The notes: generated by a model from the letters alone, not told the origin. Shown: positions 1 to 9,000, counted from the stretch's first letter. The stretch: 64,000 bases of DNA from Hormiphora californensis (GCA_020137815.1 CM035350.1:3785918-3849917); one strand, 5' to 3'. Made by a program: numbers and translations.

Positions 1-1229
1 TCAGTCCTTCCTCTCCTCCTTCCATTCCCCTTCCTTCCTCCCTTCCGGCCGTTCCTGGCCCTTCCTCCCTTTCGCTTCCCGTCCTTCCTTCCTTCCTTCT
101 TTCCTCTCCTTGTCCTTTTCCGGCCTTCCTTCCCTTCCCTTCCTTCCTCCCGTCCGGCCCTTCCCTTGCCCCTTCTGGTCCCGCCTTTCCCTTTCCTTCC
201 CCTTCCTCGTCCTGTGTCCCCTTCCTTCATTTGCCCTTACCTTCCTTCCTCCTCCTTCCTCTCCTTCATTTCCTTCTCTTTCCCTTGCCTTCCTTCCTTC
301 TTCCCTTCCTTCTTCCTTCCTTCTTCCTGCCTTGCCCTTCCTTCCTTTCCTTCCCTTCCTTGTCCCTTTTTCCATTCCCTTCCCTTCCCTTCCCTTCCTT
401 CCTTCCTCCTTCTCCTGCCTTCCCTTCATTCTCGTCCTTCCGTTCCCTTCTTCCTTTTCCTTCCTTCCCTGCCGTCCTTCACTCCTGCCTTCCTCCTAGC
501 CCTTCCCTTCTTCCGTCCTTCCTTCCGTCCCTTCCTTCCGTCCGTCCCCTTCTTCTTTGCCTTCCTACCTTCCTTTCCTTCCCTTCCTTCCTTTCCTTCC
601 TTTCGCTCCTTCCCTTTCCATCCTTCCTTCCTTCCTTCCCTTCCTTTCCCGTCCTTCCCTTTCCTTCCTTCCTTCCTTCCCCTTTCTTGCCTGCCCTTCT
701 TCCCCTTCCTTCCTTCCTTCCGTTCCCTTCCTCCCTTCCTTCCTTCCCTTTGCCTCTCCTTCCTTGTCCCTTCGCTCTTCCTTCCTTCCCTGCCCTTCCC
801 TTCCTTCTCCTTTTTCTTTTCTTCCTTTCCTTCCTTCCTTCCGTCTCCTTCCTTCCTTTCTATCCTTCCTTCCTTCCGTCCTTTGCCTTCCGTCCTTCCT
901 TCCTTCCCTTTCCCTTCCCTTTCCTTCCTTGGCTTCACGTCCTTCCTTCCTTCCGTCCTTCCTGCCTTCGCTTCCTTCCTTCCTTCCTTCCTTCCTTTCC
1001 TTCCTTCCTTCCCTTCCCTTCCCTTCCTGCCTTCCGTCCGTCCTTCGCTTCCGTCCCTTCCTTCCTTCGCTTCCTCCTTTTCCTTCCCTTCGTCCTCCTT
1101 CCTTCCCTTCCCTTCCTTCCTTCACCGCCCTACCCTTCCGTCCTTCCTTCATTCCGTGCTCCTCTTTCCTTACCTTTCCCTTCCTTCCTGTCATTCTTCC
1201 GTCCCTTCCCCCTTCCTGCTGCATGAGCA
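1..1229. repeat. Polypyrimidine (TTCC/TTCCC)n low-complexity tract
   Basis: The + strand is almost entirely T and C, built from irregular CCTTCC and CCTTCCTT units with scattered G. Every frame is open on both strands because the composition lacks stop codons, so the long Pro/Ser/Phe and Lys/Arg/Glu-Gly frames here are artefacts. It is a simple-sequence expansion at the window edge. Confidence 0.95.
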
Positions 1230-1399
1230 ATGAAGTAAGTCCCTCTCCTTCTTCCCCCCCGATCCCCGAACGACTGTACGTCTGTACGTTTGTACCAGAT
1301 ATTACAAGCTTTTTTTCAAAAAATAGTCAAAATTTGACAATAAAAGGGGTTTTACTCCACTATCATCCAATTTGGTAGGCTCAAATATACTTATTTTCG

Positions 1400-1660
1400 A
1401 TCACAGACATGCCGTAAGTCAAATAAAAAAGGTTCGGGAACTTTTGCAGACAAAATTTTTTTCAGCTTTTTCAGCGGGTGGACTGTAAATCCAAAACTGG
1501 GTGCGCGTCGCACATTAAATTTTGGTCACAGACATACCTTAAGTCAAGTAAAAAGGTTCGGGAACTTTTGCAGACAATTTCTTTTTCAATTTTTTCAGCG
1601 GTCTGACTGAAATTTTAAAACTCGGTGCGCGTCGCAAACTAAGTTTCGCGCCGCAGGGTG
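1400..1660. repeat. Two tandem copies of a ~125-bp unit
   Basis: Starting near 1400 and near 1525 the same unit recurs: a 'tcacagacat' start, then 'aaggttcgggaacttttgc', a T-rich stretch, 'tttttcagcgg', and a 'gtgcgcgtcgca' end. The copies differ by scattered substitutions. No coding signal is evident. Confidence 0.7.
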
Positions 1661-1689
1661 CGCGTCGGAACACGTTTTCGGGCCTCCAT

Positions 1690-1790
1690 AGCCGTTTGAA
1701 AAAAGTCGGTCTAAGTATACTCTTTTGGTAGCGCGCACCTGTAAACAGGCTGCAAGGCACCCAGACTATAATCGTGCCCAATGTAAGCGG
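1690..1790. repeat. Dispersed 'cacctgtaaacaggctgcaagg' repeat, copy 1
   Basis: This segment carries the motifs 'gtcggtctaagtatac', 'gcgcgcacctgtaaacagg' and 'ctgcaaggcacccag'. The same motif order occurs inverted at about 53117-53210 and in further forms at 53810-53870, 54110-54195 and 54430-54500. It is a dispersed family linked to the telomere-like tracts of the 51.6-54.7 kb repeat field. Confidence 0.7.
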
Positions 1791-2104
1791 CAAAAAGTCA
1801 CACTTTTTGTTTTTAGCGAACGTTTTTGGCCATTTTCCACCCTCCGACACGACAACATCAGAGACCTCATGGCTGAGATATGCTCGTATGCGGGTCTCAA
1901 AGGTGTGGAAACAGAAAAGCTGCTGCTGCCATGGACGCCATAGCACGTGGTAGCACTAGACACGCGGAGAACAAGAATTATTGCATTATATATTCATAAT
2001 GCGGTGTTTCCCTACCCCAGATGGGTGTAAAATTGATGACAAAGCTTCAAAACTGGATTTCCCGATGAATTTTGCACTCAAAGAGCAATTTTTCGCTGAT
2101 ACGA

Positions 2105-2200
2105 TGTTAGTTGCTATGGTATCCAGAGTGGTTGCTATGTAATCAAATCAGTTGCTATGGTAACCAAGGCAGTTGCTATGATAACCAAGACAGTTGCTTA
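2105..2200. repeat. Short tandem repeat with GTTGCTATGGTAACC core
   Basis: About four to five imperfect units of 21-25 bp carry 'gttgctatg', several followed by 'ataaccaag' or 'gtaaccaagg'. The core GTTGCTATGGTAACC is nearly palindromic. The following sequence to 2350 is GC-rich and dispersed-repeat-like. No gene is visible. Confidence 0.65.
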
Positions 2201-2548
2201 GGAGACCCTAGTTGCAGCTCGCACATATGGATATCCGAATTTTCCATGCCGATGCACCAGGGACGGCGCAGGCAGGGTCCAGGGGCTGCAAGCCCCGGTG
2301 GGGGTTGAGGGGGCGAAGCCCCCCGAAAATTTCGGACATTTTGAGGCGTTTTTAAACGATTTTAAGCATTTCTGAACTCCTTTTGTGAAAAATTGCCGGT
2401 TCGACAAACGGGGAACAGGAAGAAAACTTGGAACACGACTGTGCGGGTGTACCAGTATAGTGTTGTGTTGGCACACGGAGAAGGTGGGAGAGGGAAACAA
2501 CAAGAGTGGCTTCACAATCCACCACTCCTGGTACACCACGCACGTCCC

Positions 2549-3089
2549 ATAAGGAACCATAATAAAGTTCAAGAGCGCACCCCATCCAAGAGCGCACCAC
2601 CTCCAAAAGACACCACTTCAAGAGCGCACCACATCAAAGAGAGCTCCCCATCCAGAAGATACCGCGCGCAGGGGACACCACGCGCAGAAGAGACCGCACG
2701 CGCAAATACAACGCCGCGCTGGTCTCTTCTGCGCGTGGTGTCCCCTGCGCGTGGTATCTTCTGGATGGGGAGCTCTCTTTGATGTGGTGCGCTCTTGAAG
2801 TGGTGTCTTCTGGAGGTGGTGCGCTCTTGGATGTGGTCTCTTTTGGGTGTGGTACGCTCTCAGGTGTGGTCTCTCTTCGATCGGGTGTGCTCTTGGGTGC
2901 TCTTGGAGGCTCTTGAACTTTAAAGTCGGATTTTTTGAAGTTGTCACCCCAAAATGACCGCGCATGTGAAATTTATGAATTTAAACGCGCACACGACACG
3001 TTAACATGTGATGTGACGCGCAAAAACATTCCGCGCACGAAGAGGGGGGTGACAACTTCAAAAAATCCGACTTTATTATGGTTCCTTAT
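2549..3089. mobile_element. Fold-back element, copy 1 (388 bp plus nested MITE)
   Basis: The ends are 'ataaggaaccataataaag' and its complement. The interior is a long inverted repeat of short units such as 'caagagcgcaccac', 'aagacaccac' and 'agagctccccatcc', folding about a loop at roughly 2700-2723. A second copy lies at 52689-53076. Removing the nested 151-bp MITE and its duplicated TA leaves exactly 388 bp, the length of copy 2. The copies differ in the sequence of the repeat units, and the loop is inverted in copy 2, so they are inserted in opposite orientations. No open frame suggests a transposase. Confidence 0.85.
2923..3073. mobile_element. TA-flanked MITE nested in the fold-back element (151 bp)
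   Basis: Terminal inverted repeats of 28 bp (starting AAGTCGGATT, ending AATCCGACTT) lie at 2923-2950 and 3046-3073. TA flanks both ends (2921-2922 and 3074-3075). The uninterrupted junction in the second fold-back copy shows that one TA existed before insertion. TA duplication and this size fit a non-autonomous Tc1/mariner-type element. No protein is encoded. Confidence 0.85.
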
Positions 3090-3205
3090 GCGACTTATAA
3101 ACATAAATTTTGTGAAAAATGGAAAAAAAGATGAAAGTTTCCTGATCACGAGAAAAAAATCATCTGCGCGCACACACAATTTTCTGGGTGAACCGGACAC
3201 CCTGG

Positions 3206-3617
3206 GGTAAGTCGGAAGAACCTGTCCGTTCCTCTCATGAGCGCTCATGAGTGTATCATGAGTGTGTCATGAGTGTATCATGAGTGTATCATGAGCGCTC
3301 ATGAGACGTTTTTAGGTGTTTCAACGTCTCATGAGCGCTCATGAGTGTATCATGAGTGTGTCATGAGTGTATCATGAGCGCTCATGAGTGCTCATGAGAC
3401 CTTGCTCATGAGCGCTCATGAGACATATGTCTCATCCCATCTCTGTTTCAATGTCTCATGAGCGCTCATGAGACGTTTTGACCTACATGTGCTCATGAGT
3501 GTATCATGAGACATGTCTCATGAGACATATGCCTCATGAGACGTTAGGGTTATGGTTATGGTTGGGTTTAGGGTTGGGCTAGGGTTAGGACTTTCCTTTA
3601 GGTCTAGGGACCCGTAG
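3206..3617 (+). repeat. Left terminal inverted repeat of the LINE-like unit
   Basis: This arm starts GGTAAGTCGG and consists mostly of variants of CATGAGCGCTCATGAG, itself a perfect palindrome, interspersed with 'tgtatcatgag' and 'gtgtcatgag'. It ends with a degenerate telomere-like G-rich tract ('gttagggttatgg') and 'ctagggacccgtag'. The right arm is its reverse complement. Confidence 0.9.
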
Positions 3618-3709
3618 AGGGTAGGGCTAGGTCCAAGCCTATGAGTCAACCCTAAAGTTTCAAACTTTTCAACACTACTTTAAACAAATTAATTTGAGCC
3701 TATGTAACT

Positions 3710-5170
3710 ATGGCTATGTCCATGTCTACCGGAAATCTCAAGGAAAATGACATTATCCTAGGGGAACTACTAAACCTAGCCGTCAACAATCCCAACGCTT
3801 TGAAAGTTCTCAACGCGTATGATCTTGAGGGCTCGTTTGAGGGTAACTTGGATACCTTGCGGAAACTCCCGGAGAAAGCCCTTGTCGCGGCATGCGCCCT
3901 ACTCGGGTTGAAGCCCTTGATTGATGGAAGGAAGCGATATGGTTCCCGGACAACACTGGCAGAGTGGGTTATCATGAACATATCCGTTTTGTTTGTGTAT
4001 GACTGCGGCTCCTGTGGTAAGGAATATCAAGTTGATAGACTATCCGAACCAAAGATGAGATGCAGAGTGTGTGGACAAGGCAGCCACGACTGCGATCCTT
4101 TCTTGGAGGCATACGAAGCACTGGAGAAACTAAACGTGGAGGTGCCAGGGCTTTCTTGGTTATGCCATCCCTGTGCTCGTAAAAATCGTCTCGAGGCTTT
4201 CCCAGGTTACACTTACGGGGAATCAGACGATAAGGCGGCTGCAGATGGAGAGAGTTCGGACACTGAATTTCAGGACAAGATCAGTCCGGTCCAAGAGAAG
4301 AAAGGAAAACGTGGAAGAAAGAAGAAAGCCCCGATCGATGAGGAAGCGATCACGCCGGTAATTGGAGGTGACAACCAGCCAAATCGCCGGGATCTGACAC
4401 TCAAACTAGAGGGGAAGGATTCTGCTCCTGATGGAGATGGGGAGAAAACGAGCGAGGAAAAGGGCGATAAGAAGCCAGGAAAATCCAGCTCTAAGTTTGA
4501 AAATGTGTGTGAAGCGTACAAGAAGAAAGCTTGCCCTCACGGGAGAAAGGGTGATAAACTTGTAAATGGGGTCGCCTGTTCGAAGAATCACCCAGTTTCT
4601 TGTACCAGATACGTATCACAGGGAACCATCAAGAGAGGGGGTTGCTCCAAGGGCAAAGACTGCAAATATTTCCACCCCCCAATTTGCAGGAACTCGGAGA
4701 TCAAGAGACAGTGTCTTGACCCTGATTGTGATAGGATCCATTTGAAAAGCACTCGCAGGAAACCTACCCCACCTGTAGTTACTGATCTGGATAAGGGGAA
4801 TGCCGGAACATCCAGTAACAGCAAAACCCAGAAGAAGGCCGAACCCAAACCGAAACCCAACAAGAACGGCAACAACACGAAAACGGGTCTGGTAGACCAG
4901 GATTTTCTATTGACTACCATGGGTACCCTTCGGGATGGGATGATGGAAGAGATGCTGGGGGTAATGAAGAAACTACTCAGGGAGGAAATGGCAGAGATCC
5001 GTTCGGTCCTCAGCCCACCTGGGGAATTGGAACGATTCCGACATCGCAGCTCCCCGGCACTGACGGTAAAGGGAACACCCGCGGGCTCCACGCCGATGAG
5101 CAGAAACGTGTCGTACGGGGACATAATAAAACGGTCTCAAAACTGGTTTTGCTCAACGCCAGGAGTCTAA
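3710..5170 (+). CDS. ORF1 of the LINE-like element, zinc-binding protein
   Basis: A 486-codon frame beginning with ATG (MAMSMSTGNL). Residues about 99-155 carry paired cysteines (CGSC, CRVC, a following H/C, and WLCHPC) resembling a PHD or treble-clef zinc module. A Lys/Glu-rich linker follows, then CCCH-like fingers at about 265-335, including GGCSKGKDCKYFHP with C-x5-C-x3-H spacing. A Lys/Asn-rich segment and a short helical stretch (about 400-435) precede the end. LINE ORF1 proteins bind element RNA and assemble RNPs, and CR1-like elements of invertebrates often use zinc fingers for this. The 3' end overlaps ORF2 by 22 nt. Specific fold assignment is by eye. Confidence 0.85.
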   Translation: MAMSMSTGNLKENDIILGELLNLAVNNPNALKVLNAYDLEGSFEGNLDTLRKLPEKALVAACALLGLKPLIDGRKRYGSRTTLAEWVIMNISVLFVYDCGSCGKEYQVDRLSEPKMRCRVCGQGSHDCDPFLEAYEALEKLNVEVPGLSWLCHPCARKNRLEAFPGYTYGESDDKAAADGESSDTEFQDKISPVQEKKGKRGRKKKAPIDEEAITPVIGGDNQPNRRDLTLKLEGKDSAPDGDGEKTSEEKGDKKPGKSSSKFENVCEAYKKKACPHGRKGDKLVNGVACSKNHPVSCTRYVSQGTIKRGGCSKGKDCKYFHPPICRNSEIKRQCLDPDCDRIHLKSTRRKPTPPVVTDLDKGNAGTSSNSKTQKKAEPKPKPNKNGNNTKTGLVDQDFLLTTMGTLRDGMMEEMLGVMKKLLREEMAEIRSVLSPPGELERFRHRSSPALTVKGTPAGSTPMSRNVSYGDIIKRSQNWFCSTPGV

Positions 5171-8106
5171 CTCCCGCTGCCACGAGTGACTGTCGATGGA
5201 AACTCTCCTATTTGACTGATATGGTGAGCAACTCCTCTGTTCCCGTTTTGGCAGCAGCCGTAACGGAGACTTGGTGGAAAGAGGAGTTTACTGAGGCCCA
5301 GGTAGAAATACCTGGTTTTTCAGTAGTTAGGAGTGATAGGAAGTCCCGTAAGGGAGGTGGATGTGCACTGTACGTGAACCAGAGAGTGACACCCACAGAT
5401 GAATATATTTGGAGTGACAGTTGGTCCAACATTGCTGCAGCCTACGTTGCAGAATCACATATGGTGCTGGCATCTGTCTATCGGGCCCCAGGTTCCCAAA
5501 TGTCTTCGATCCTTCACCGGCTACAAACCTTCATCGAAAAACACTCATCTGACCAGGTTTTTCCCGACGTTTACATTCTGGGGGATTTCAACTGCCCGGG
5601 TATTAACTGGTCAACACATTTTTCCTTAGACTCAAGGGAGTCGGAGCTTTTGGAGTTTGGGGATAAATACTTTCTATATCAAATGGTGCACGAACCTACT
5701 AGAGGGGAGAATACTTTGGATATCATACTCACTAACAGGGAGGAGTATTGTGCTTCAGTTGGGGTGGAGGACCTTAACATCTCTGACCATTCAGTTGTCC
5801 AGTGTGTGCTGGGATTTGGGCTTGAGCCGGTCAGGGGGAGGCCAGCGAGGAATATGCAGGGCTTCGCTGGACTTGATATCCATTCTGCTGACTTCGAGGC
5901 AGTCAATGCCGAACTACAAGGTGTAGACTGGGACGGTGTCCTGGATGGCTACTGTAGAGACGGAGACGGGTCGGACATTGTACAGCGAATCTCAGAGGTG
6001 ATTTTGCAGATCGTATCTCGGTATGCCAAGGTCAAGAGACGTGGTATTGCGAGGAAAGACCCAATGCTGAAACGGCTAAAGAAGAAGCAGAAAAAGTTAA
6101 ACCGGGAAATCTCCAAGGCAAAGAATGCCAACTCATATGCTGGGCATATTGCAAAGTTGGAGAGGCGAGTTGCGAGAGTGGCCCTGGAAATCAGGTACTA
6201 TCTTAACAGGCGAATGGACCAGGAGGAACAGCGTGCTGTGGAGATTATTAGGAGCAACCCTAAATTTTTCTGGACTTACACAAATGACAGGAGGAAAACA
6301 AAGTCACGTATTCCTCCTTTGAAAAGGGCGGATGGGACTCTGGCAGAGGATCCTGGGGAAAAGGCTGAATTACTACAGGAACAGTATTTATCAGTCTTCA
6401 GTGATCCCGAACAAGTCGTGGTGGAAGATGCAGTAGGGAGTATATCCTTTGCAGGACCAACTTTATCTGACATCGAATTCACTCCATCTTCTATCGAGGC
6501 AGCTCTCAAGCTGCTCGATCCCTTCTCTGCTGGCCCACCGGGGGATATACCATCATGCATACTCCACCGGTGCCGATCAGCTTTGTCGTACCCTCTGTTT
6601 TTGCTGTGGAGGGATTCCTTTAATCGGGGTGTTGTCCCTAGCTGTCTTAAGCGACAATTCATCACTCCAATTTTCAAGAAGGGTTCCCGATCCGAGGTTG
6701 GCAACTACAGGCCTGTATCGCTGACGTCAAATATCATCAAATGCTTTGAGAGAGTGGTACGTGCAGGGCTCATTACCCACTTCGAGACGTGTGGTATCTT
6801 GAATGAGTCGCAACATGGTTTTAGGAGAAACCGTAGCTGTTTGACCCAGCTTATAGAACATCTCGACCGGGTTTTGCGTGCAGTAAGTGATGGTGATGAG
6901 GTCGATGTGATCTATCTAGACTATCAAAAGGCGTTTGACAAGGTCGATCACAGGGTCTTAGTGTCCAAATTGGAGAAATATGGTGTGTCAGGAAAACTGC
7001 TGGAGTGGATCAAGAACTTTTTACAGGATCGTGTTCAGACTGTTACTGTTGACCAGGTTTTCTCGAGCTTCAAGGAGGTTTTAAGCGGTGTCCCGCAGGG
7101 GAGTGTCCTGGGGCCCGTACTTTTCTTGGTCTATGTCATTGACCTTGAATCATCCCTGAGTTTTTCGGATGCTTTGACTTTTGCCGATGATACGAAGATC
7201 ATTAAAGTTATCAGAGGAATCCTAGATCATGCAAATCTACAGGAGGATCTGTGTAACGTGGTGGATTGGTCGGTGTTAAACAACATGACACTCCACGACG
7301 ATAAGTTTGAGCTGGTGCGTTATTCACCACGCTCCAACAACTTAATGCGGGAGCTTCCTTTTACAGCGGGCTATCTCTCTTATGAGACCCCTAGTGGAGT
7401 ATGTTTGACATCTTCTCCGGTTGTAAAGGATCTTGGTGTTCTCCTGTCAGAGGATGGGTCGTGGAAGCCACAGATCGAAAAGGTATCTGCATCGGCATCA
7501 AGGGTTGCAAACTGGATTCTGGGGGCGTTCAAATGCAGATCAGTTAAGGTAATGATGACTCTTTACAAAACACTTGTTCGCCCAATCCTGGAATATTGTT
7601 CTGCAGTCTGGAACCCGTCATCGGTTGGTGAAATTGCCCAACTGGAGCAGGTGCAGCGAAATTTCACCAGGCGTATCCTAGGGTGTCAAAACTTGGACTA
7701 CTGGGAGAGACTTGCTTTCCTTGATTTACAGTCCCTGCAGAGGCGCAGGGAGCGCTATGTCCTTATCCACATGTTCAAAATCTGTAAGGGACTAGCCCCA
7801 AACGGACCCGGTTTTGATTTCAAGGACACCCCTCGTTACGGGGCACGGGCAGTGATCCCAAAATTCAATCATGGGGCACAAAGGTCGGCGTCCACTATGT
7901 TTGAAAACTCTTTTTCGGTTCTTGGGGCGAAACTATGGAACACTCTTCCTAAATGTGTCAAGGACGCCGGGAATATCGATGAACTCAAGGTTGTACTGGG
8001 AGGGTACCTCAGGGGCATTGCTGATAGACCACCAACCAGGGGGTACTCGTGTGTTCATGGAAACTCCTTGTTGGACTATGCCCTGAGCCGGGGCACGGAC
8101 TTCTAG
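5149..8106 (+). CDS. ORF2 of the LINE-like element: APE endonuclease plus reverse transcriptase
   Basis: An intact 985-codon frame. The N-terminal apurinic-like endonuclease shows LNARSL, the TETWW acidic position, ILGDFNCPGINW and the SDHSVVQC end motif. The reverse transcriptase follows: IFKKGSRSEVGNYRPVSLTS, QHGFRRNRSC, YLDYQKAFDKVDH, GVPQGSVLGP, and the catalytic FADD near residue 678, then VKDLGVLLSEDG and a C-terminal LVRPILEYCSAVWNP region. This order and wording are typical of the CR1/L2/jockey group. The tool start is a TTG; the frame stays open upstream without a convincing ATG, so translation probably relies on reinitiation or frameshifting from ORF1. No stop or frameshift is seen, so the copy may be young. 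No RNase H domain is recognised. Confidence 0.93.
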   Translation: MLNARSLTPAATSDCRWKLSYLTDMVSNSSVPVLAAAVTETWWKEEFTEAQVEIPGFSVVRSDRKSRKGGGCALYVNQRVTPTDEYIWSDSWSNIAAAYVAESHMVLASVYRAPGSQMSSILHRLQTFIEKHSSDQVFPDVYILGDFNCPGINWSTHFSLDSRESELLEFGDKYFLYQMVHEPTRGENTLDIILTNREEYCASVGVEDLNISDHSVVQCVLGFGLEPVRGRPARNMQGFAGLDIHSADFEAVNAELQGVDWDGVLDGYCRDGDGSDIVQRISEVILQIVSRYAKVKRRGIARKDPMLKRLKKKQKKLNREISKAKNANSYAGHIAKLERRVARVALEIRYYLNRRMDQEEQRAVEIIRSNPKFFWTYTNDRRKTKSRIPPLKRADGTLAEDPGEKAELLQEQYLSVFSDPEQVVVEDAVGSISFAGPTLSDIEFTPSSIEAALKLLDPFSAGPPGDIPSCILHRCRSALSYPLFLLWRDSFNRGVVPSCLKRQFITPIFKKGSRSEVGNYRPVSLTSNIIKCFERVVRAGLITHFETCGILNESQHGFRRNRSCLTQLIEHLDRVLRAVSDGDEVDVIYLDYQKAFDKVDHRVLVSKLEKYGVSGKLLEWIKNFLQDRVQTVTVDQVFSSFKEVLSGVPQGSVLGPVLFLVYVIDLESSLSFSDALTFADDTKIIKVIRGILDHANLQEDLCNVVDWSVLNNMTLHDDKFELVRYSPRSNNLMRELPFTAGYLSYETPSGVCLTSSPVVKDLGVLLSEDGSWKPQIEKVSASASRVANWILGAFKCRSVKVMMTLYKTLVRPILEYCSAVWNPSSVGEIAQLEQVQRNFTRRILGCQNLDYWERLAFLDLQSLQRRRERYVLIHMFKICKGLAPNGPGFDFKDTPRYGARAVIPKFNHGAQRSASTMFENSFSVLGAKLWNTLPKCVKDAGNIDELKVVLGGYLRGIADRPPTRGYSCVHGNSLLDYALSRGTDF

Positions 8107-8213
8107 TTGCAAAGCCGAATGAGTTCAGAGAGGCTGAAGCGTTTATTTATAATGTGGATGTCTCGACATGACTGGTCAAACTATTTTGAAGATTTGAAGA
8201 TTTAACCTTATCC

Positions 8214-8700
8214 CTACGGGTCCCTAGACCTAAAGGATAACCCTAACCCTAGCCCAACCGTAAACCCAACCCTAACCCTAACCCTAACGTCTCATGAGAC
8301 ATATGTCTCATGAGACATGTCTCATGATACACTCATGAGCACATGTAGGTCAAAACGTCTCATGAGCGCTCATGAGACATTGAAACAGAGATGGGATGAG
8401 ACATATGTCTCATGAGCGCTCATGAGCAAGGTCTCATGAGCACTCATGAGCGCTCATGATACACTCATGACACACTCATGATACACTCATGAGCGCTCAT
8501 GAGACGTTGAAACACCTAAAAACTGTCAGGCCAATGCTCTGACCACAGTTCTCGCGCGCTCCGATAGGGTCAGGCCAATGCTCTGACAGCCTAAAAACGT
8601 CTCATGAGCGCTCATGATACACTCATGATACACTCATGACACACTCATGATACACTCATGAGCGCTCATGAGAGGAACGGACAGGTTCTTCCGACTTACC
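8214..8700 (-). repeat. Right terminal inverted repeat of the LINE-like unit
   Basis: This is the reverse complement of 3206-3617 with only a few differences, apart from a 67-bp MITE (8523-8589) that interrupts it. It opens with 'ctacgggtccctag', continues with a CCCTAA-like tract and then the CATGAGCGCTCATGAG palindrome field, and ends CCGACTTACC. Confidence 0.9.
8515..8597. mobile_element. 67-bp MITE (family A) with 8-bp TSD inside the right TIR
   Basis: The insertion 8523-8589 begins CTGTCAG and ends CTGACAG and contains two direct copies of GTCAGGCCAATGCTCTGAC. CCTAAAAA flanks both sides (8515-8522, 8590-8597), while the left arm has the uninterrupted sequence once. The 8-bp duplication and short termini fit a hAT-type non-autonomous element. 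Related copies are at 17827-17905 and 42189-42259. Confidence 0.88.
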
Positions 8701-8900
8701 CACCCTGGTCACGTCAAAATGCACTGTGGCGCGCGGAAGAACCCTCTTTATGCTCTGCCGTGCGTTACAGGTGCGCGCAGTGAACCTGGGTGTCCGGCAG
8801 AGCTCCGGACACCCGGCTGCGCACAAATCCAAAATTTCGCAGTTTTCACTTGGCATGCGCTGCAGACCCCAAGTGCGCGCGTTTTCCACGGCTTCTAGGG

Positions 8901-9000
8901 NNNNNNNNNNNNNNNNNNNNNNNNNNNNNNNNNNNNNNNNNNNNNNNNNNNNNNNNNNNNNNNNNNNNNNNNNNNNNNNNNNNNNNNNNNNNNNNNNNNN
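8901..9000. other. Assembly gap of 100 N
   Basis: Exactly 100 N, the conventional spacer used by scaffolding software for a gap of unknown length. The flanking contig ends in GC-rich repeat-like sequence about 200 bp beyond the LINE-like unit. True adjacency and distance across it are unknown. Confidence 0.98.

Larger units (their letters stand above)
3198..8708 (+). mobile_element. LINE-type retrotransposon enclosed by long terminal inverted repeats with 8-bp TSD
   Basis: The unit runs from 3206 to 8700, flanked directly by CACCCTGG at 3198-3205 and 8701-8708. It has about 412-bp inverted terminal repeats (3206-3617 and 8214-8700, the right arm enlarged by a 67-bp MITE plus its 8-bp duplication). 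Between them lie two overlapping frames: ORF1 with zinc-binding motifs and ORF2 with an APE endonuclease and reverse transcriptase. Known CR1/L2/jockey-like elements end in a 3' UTR with a short repeat or A-rich tail and have no terminal inverted repeats. Perfect duplications at the outer edges imply that the whole 5.5-kb unit inserted as one piece. It could be a LINE captured inside a DNA transposon, or a LINE lineage with its own inverted termini. Confidence 0.8.

Noticed and set aside
1-1378. Long open frames encoding Pro/Ser/Phe- or Lys/Glu/Arg-rich proteins
   Set aside because: They arise from the (TTCC)n composition, which lacks stops in every frame on both strands. No motif or codon preference.
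3541-3600. Chromosome end (telomere array)
   Set aside because: TTAGGG-like words are degenerate, short and internal, and mirrored at the other arm of the element. They are part of the inverted repeats, not a terminus.
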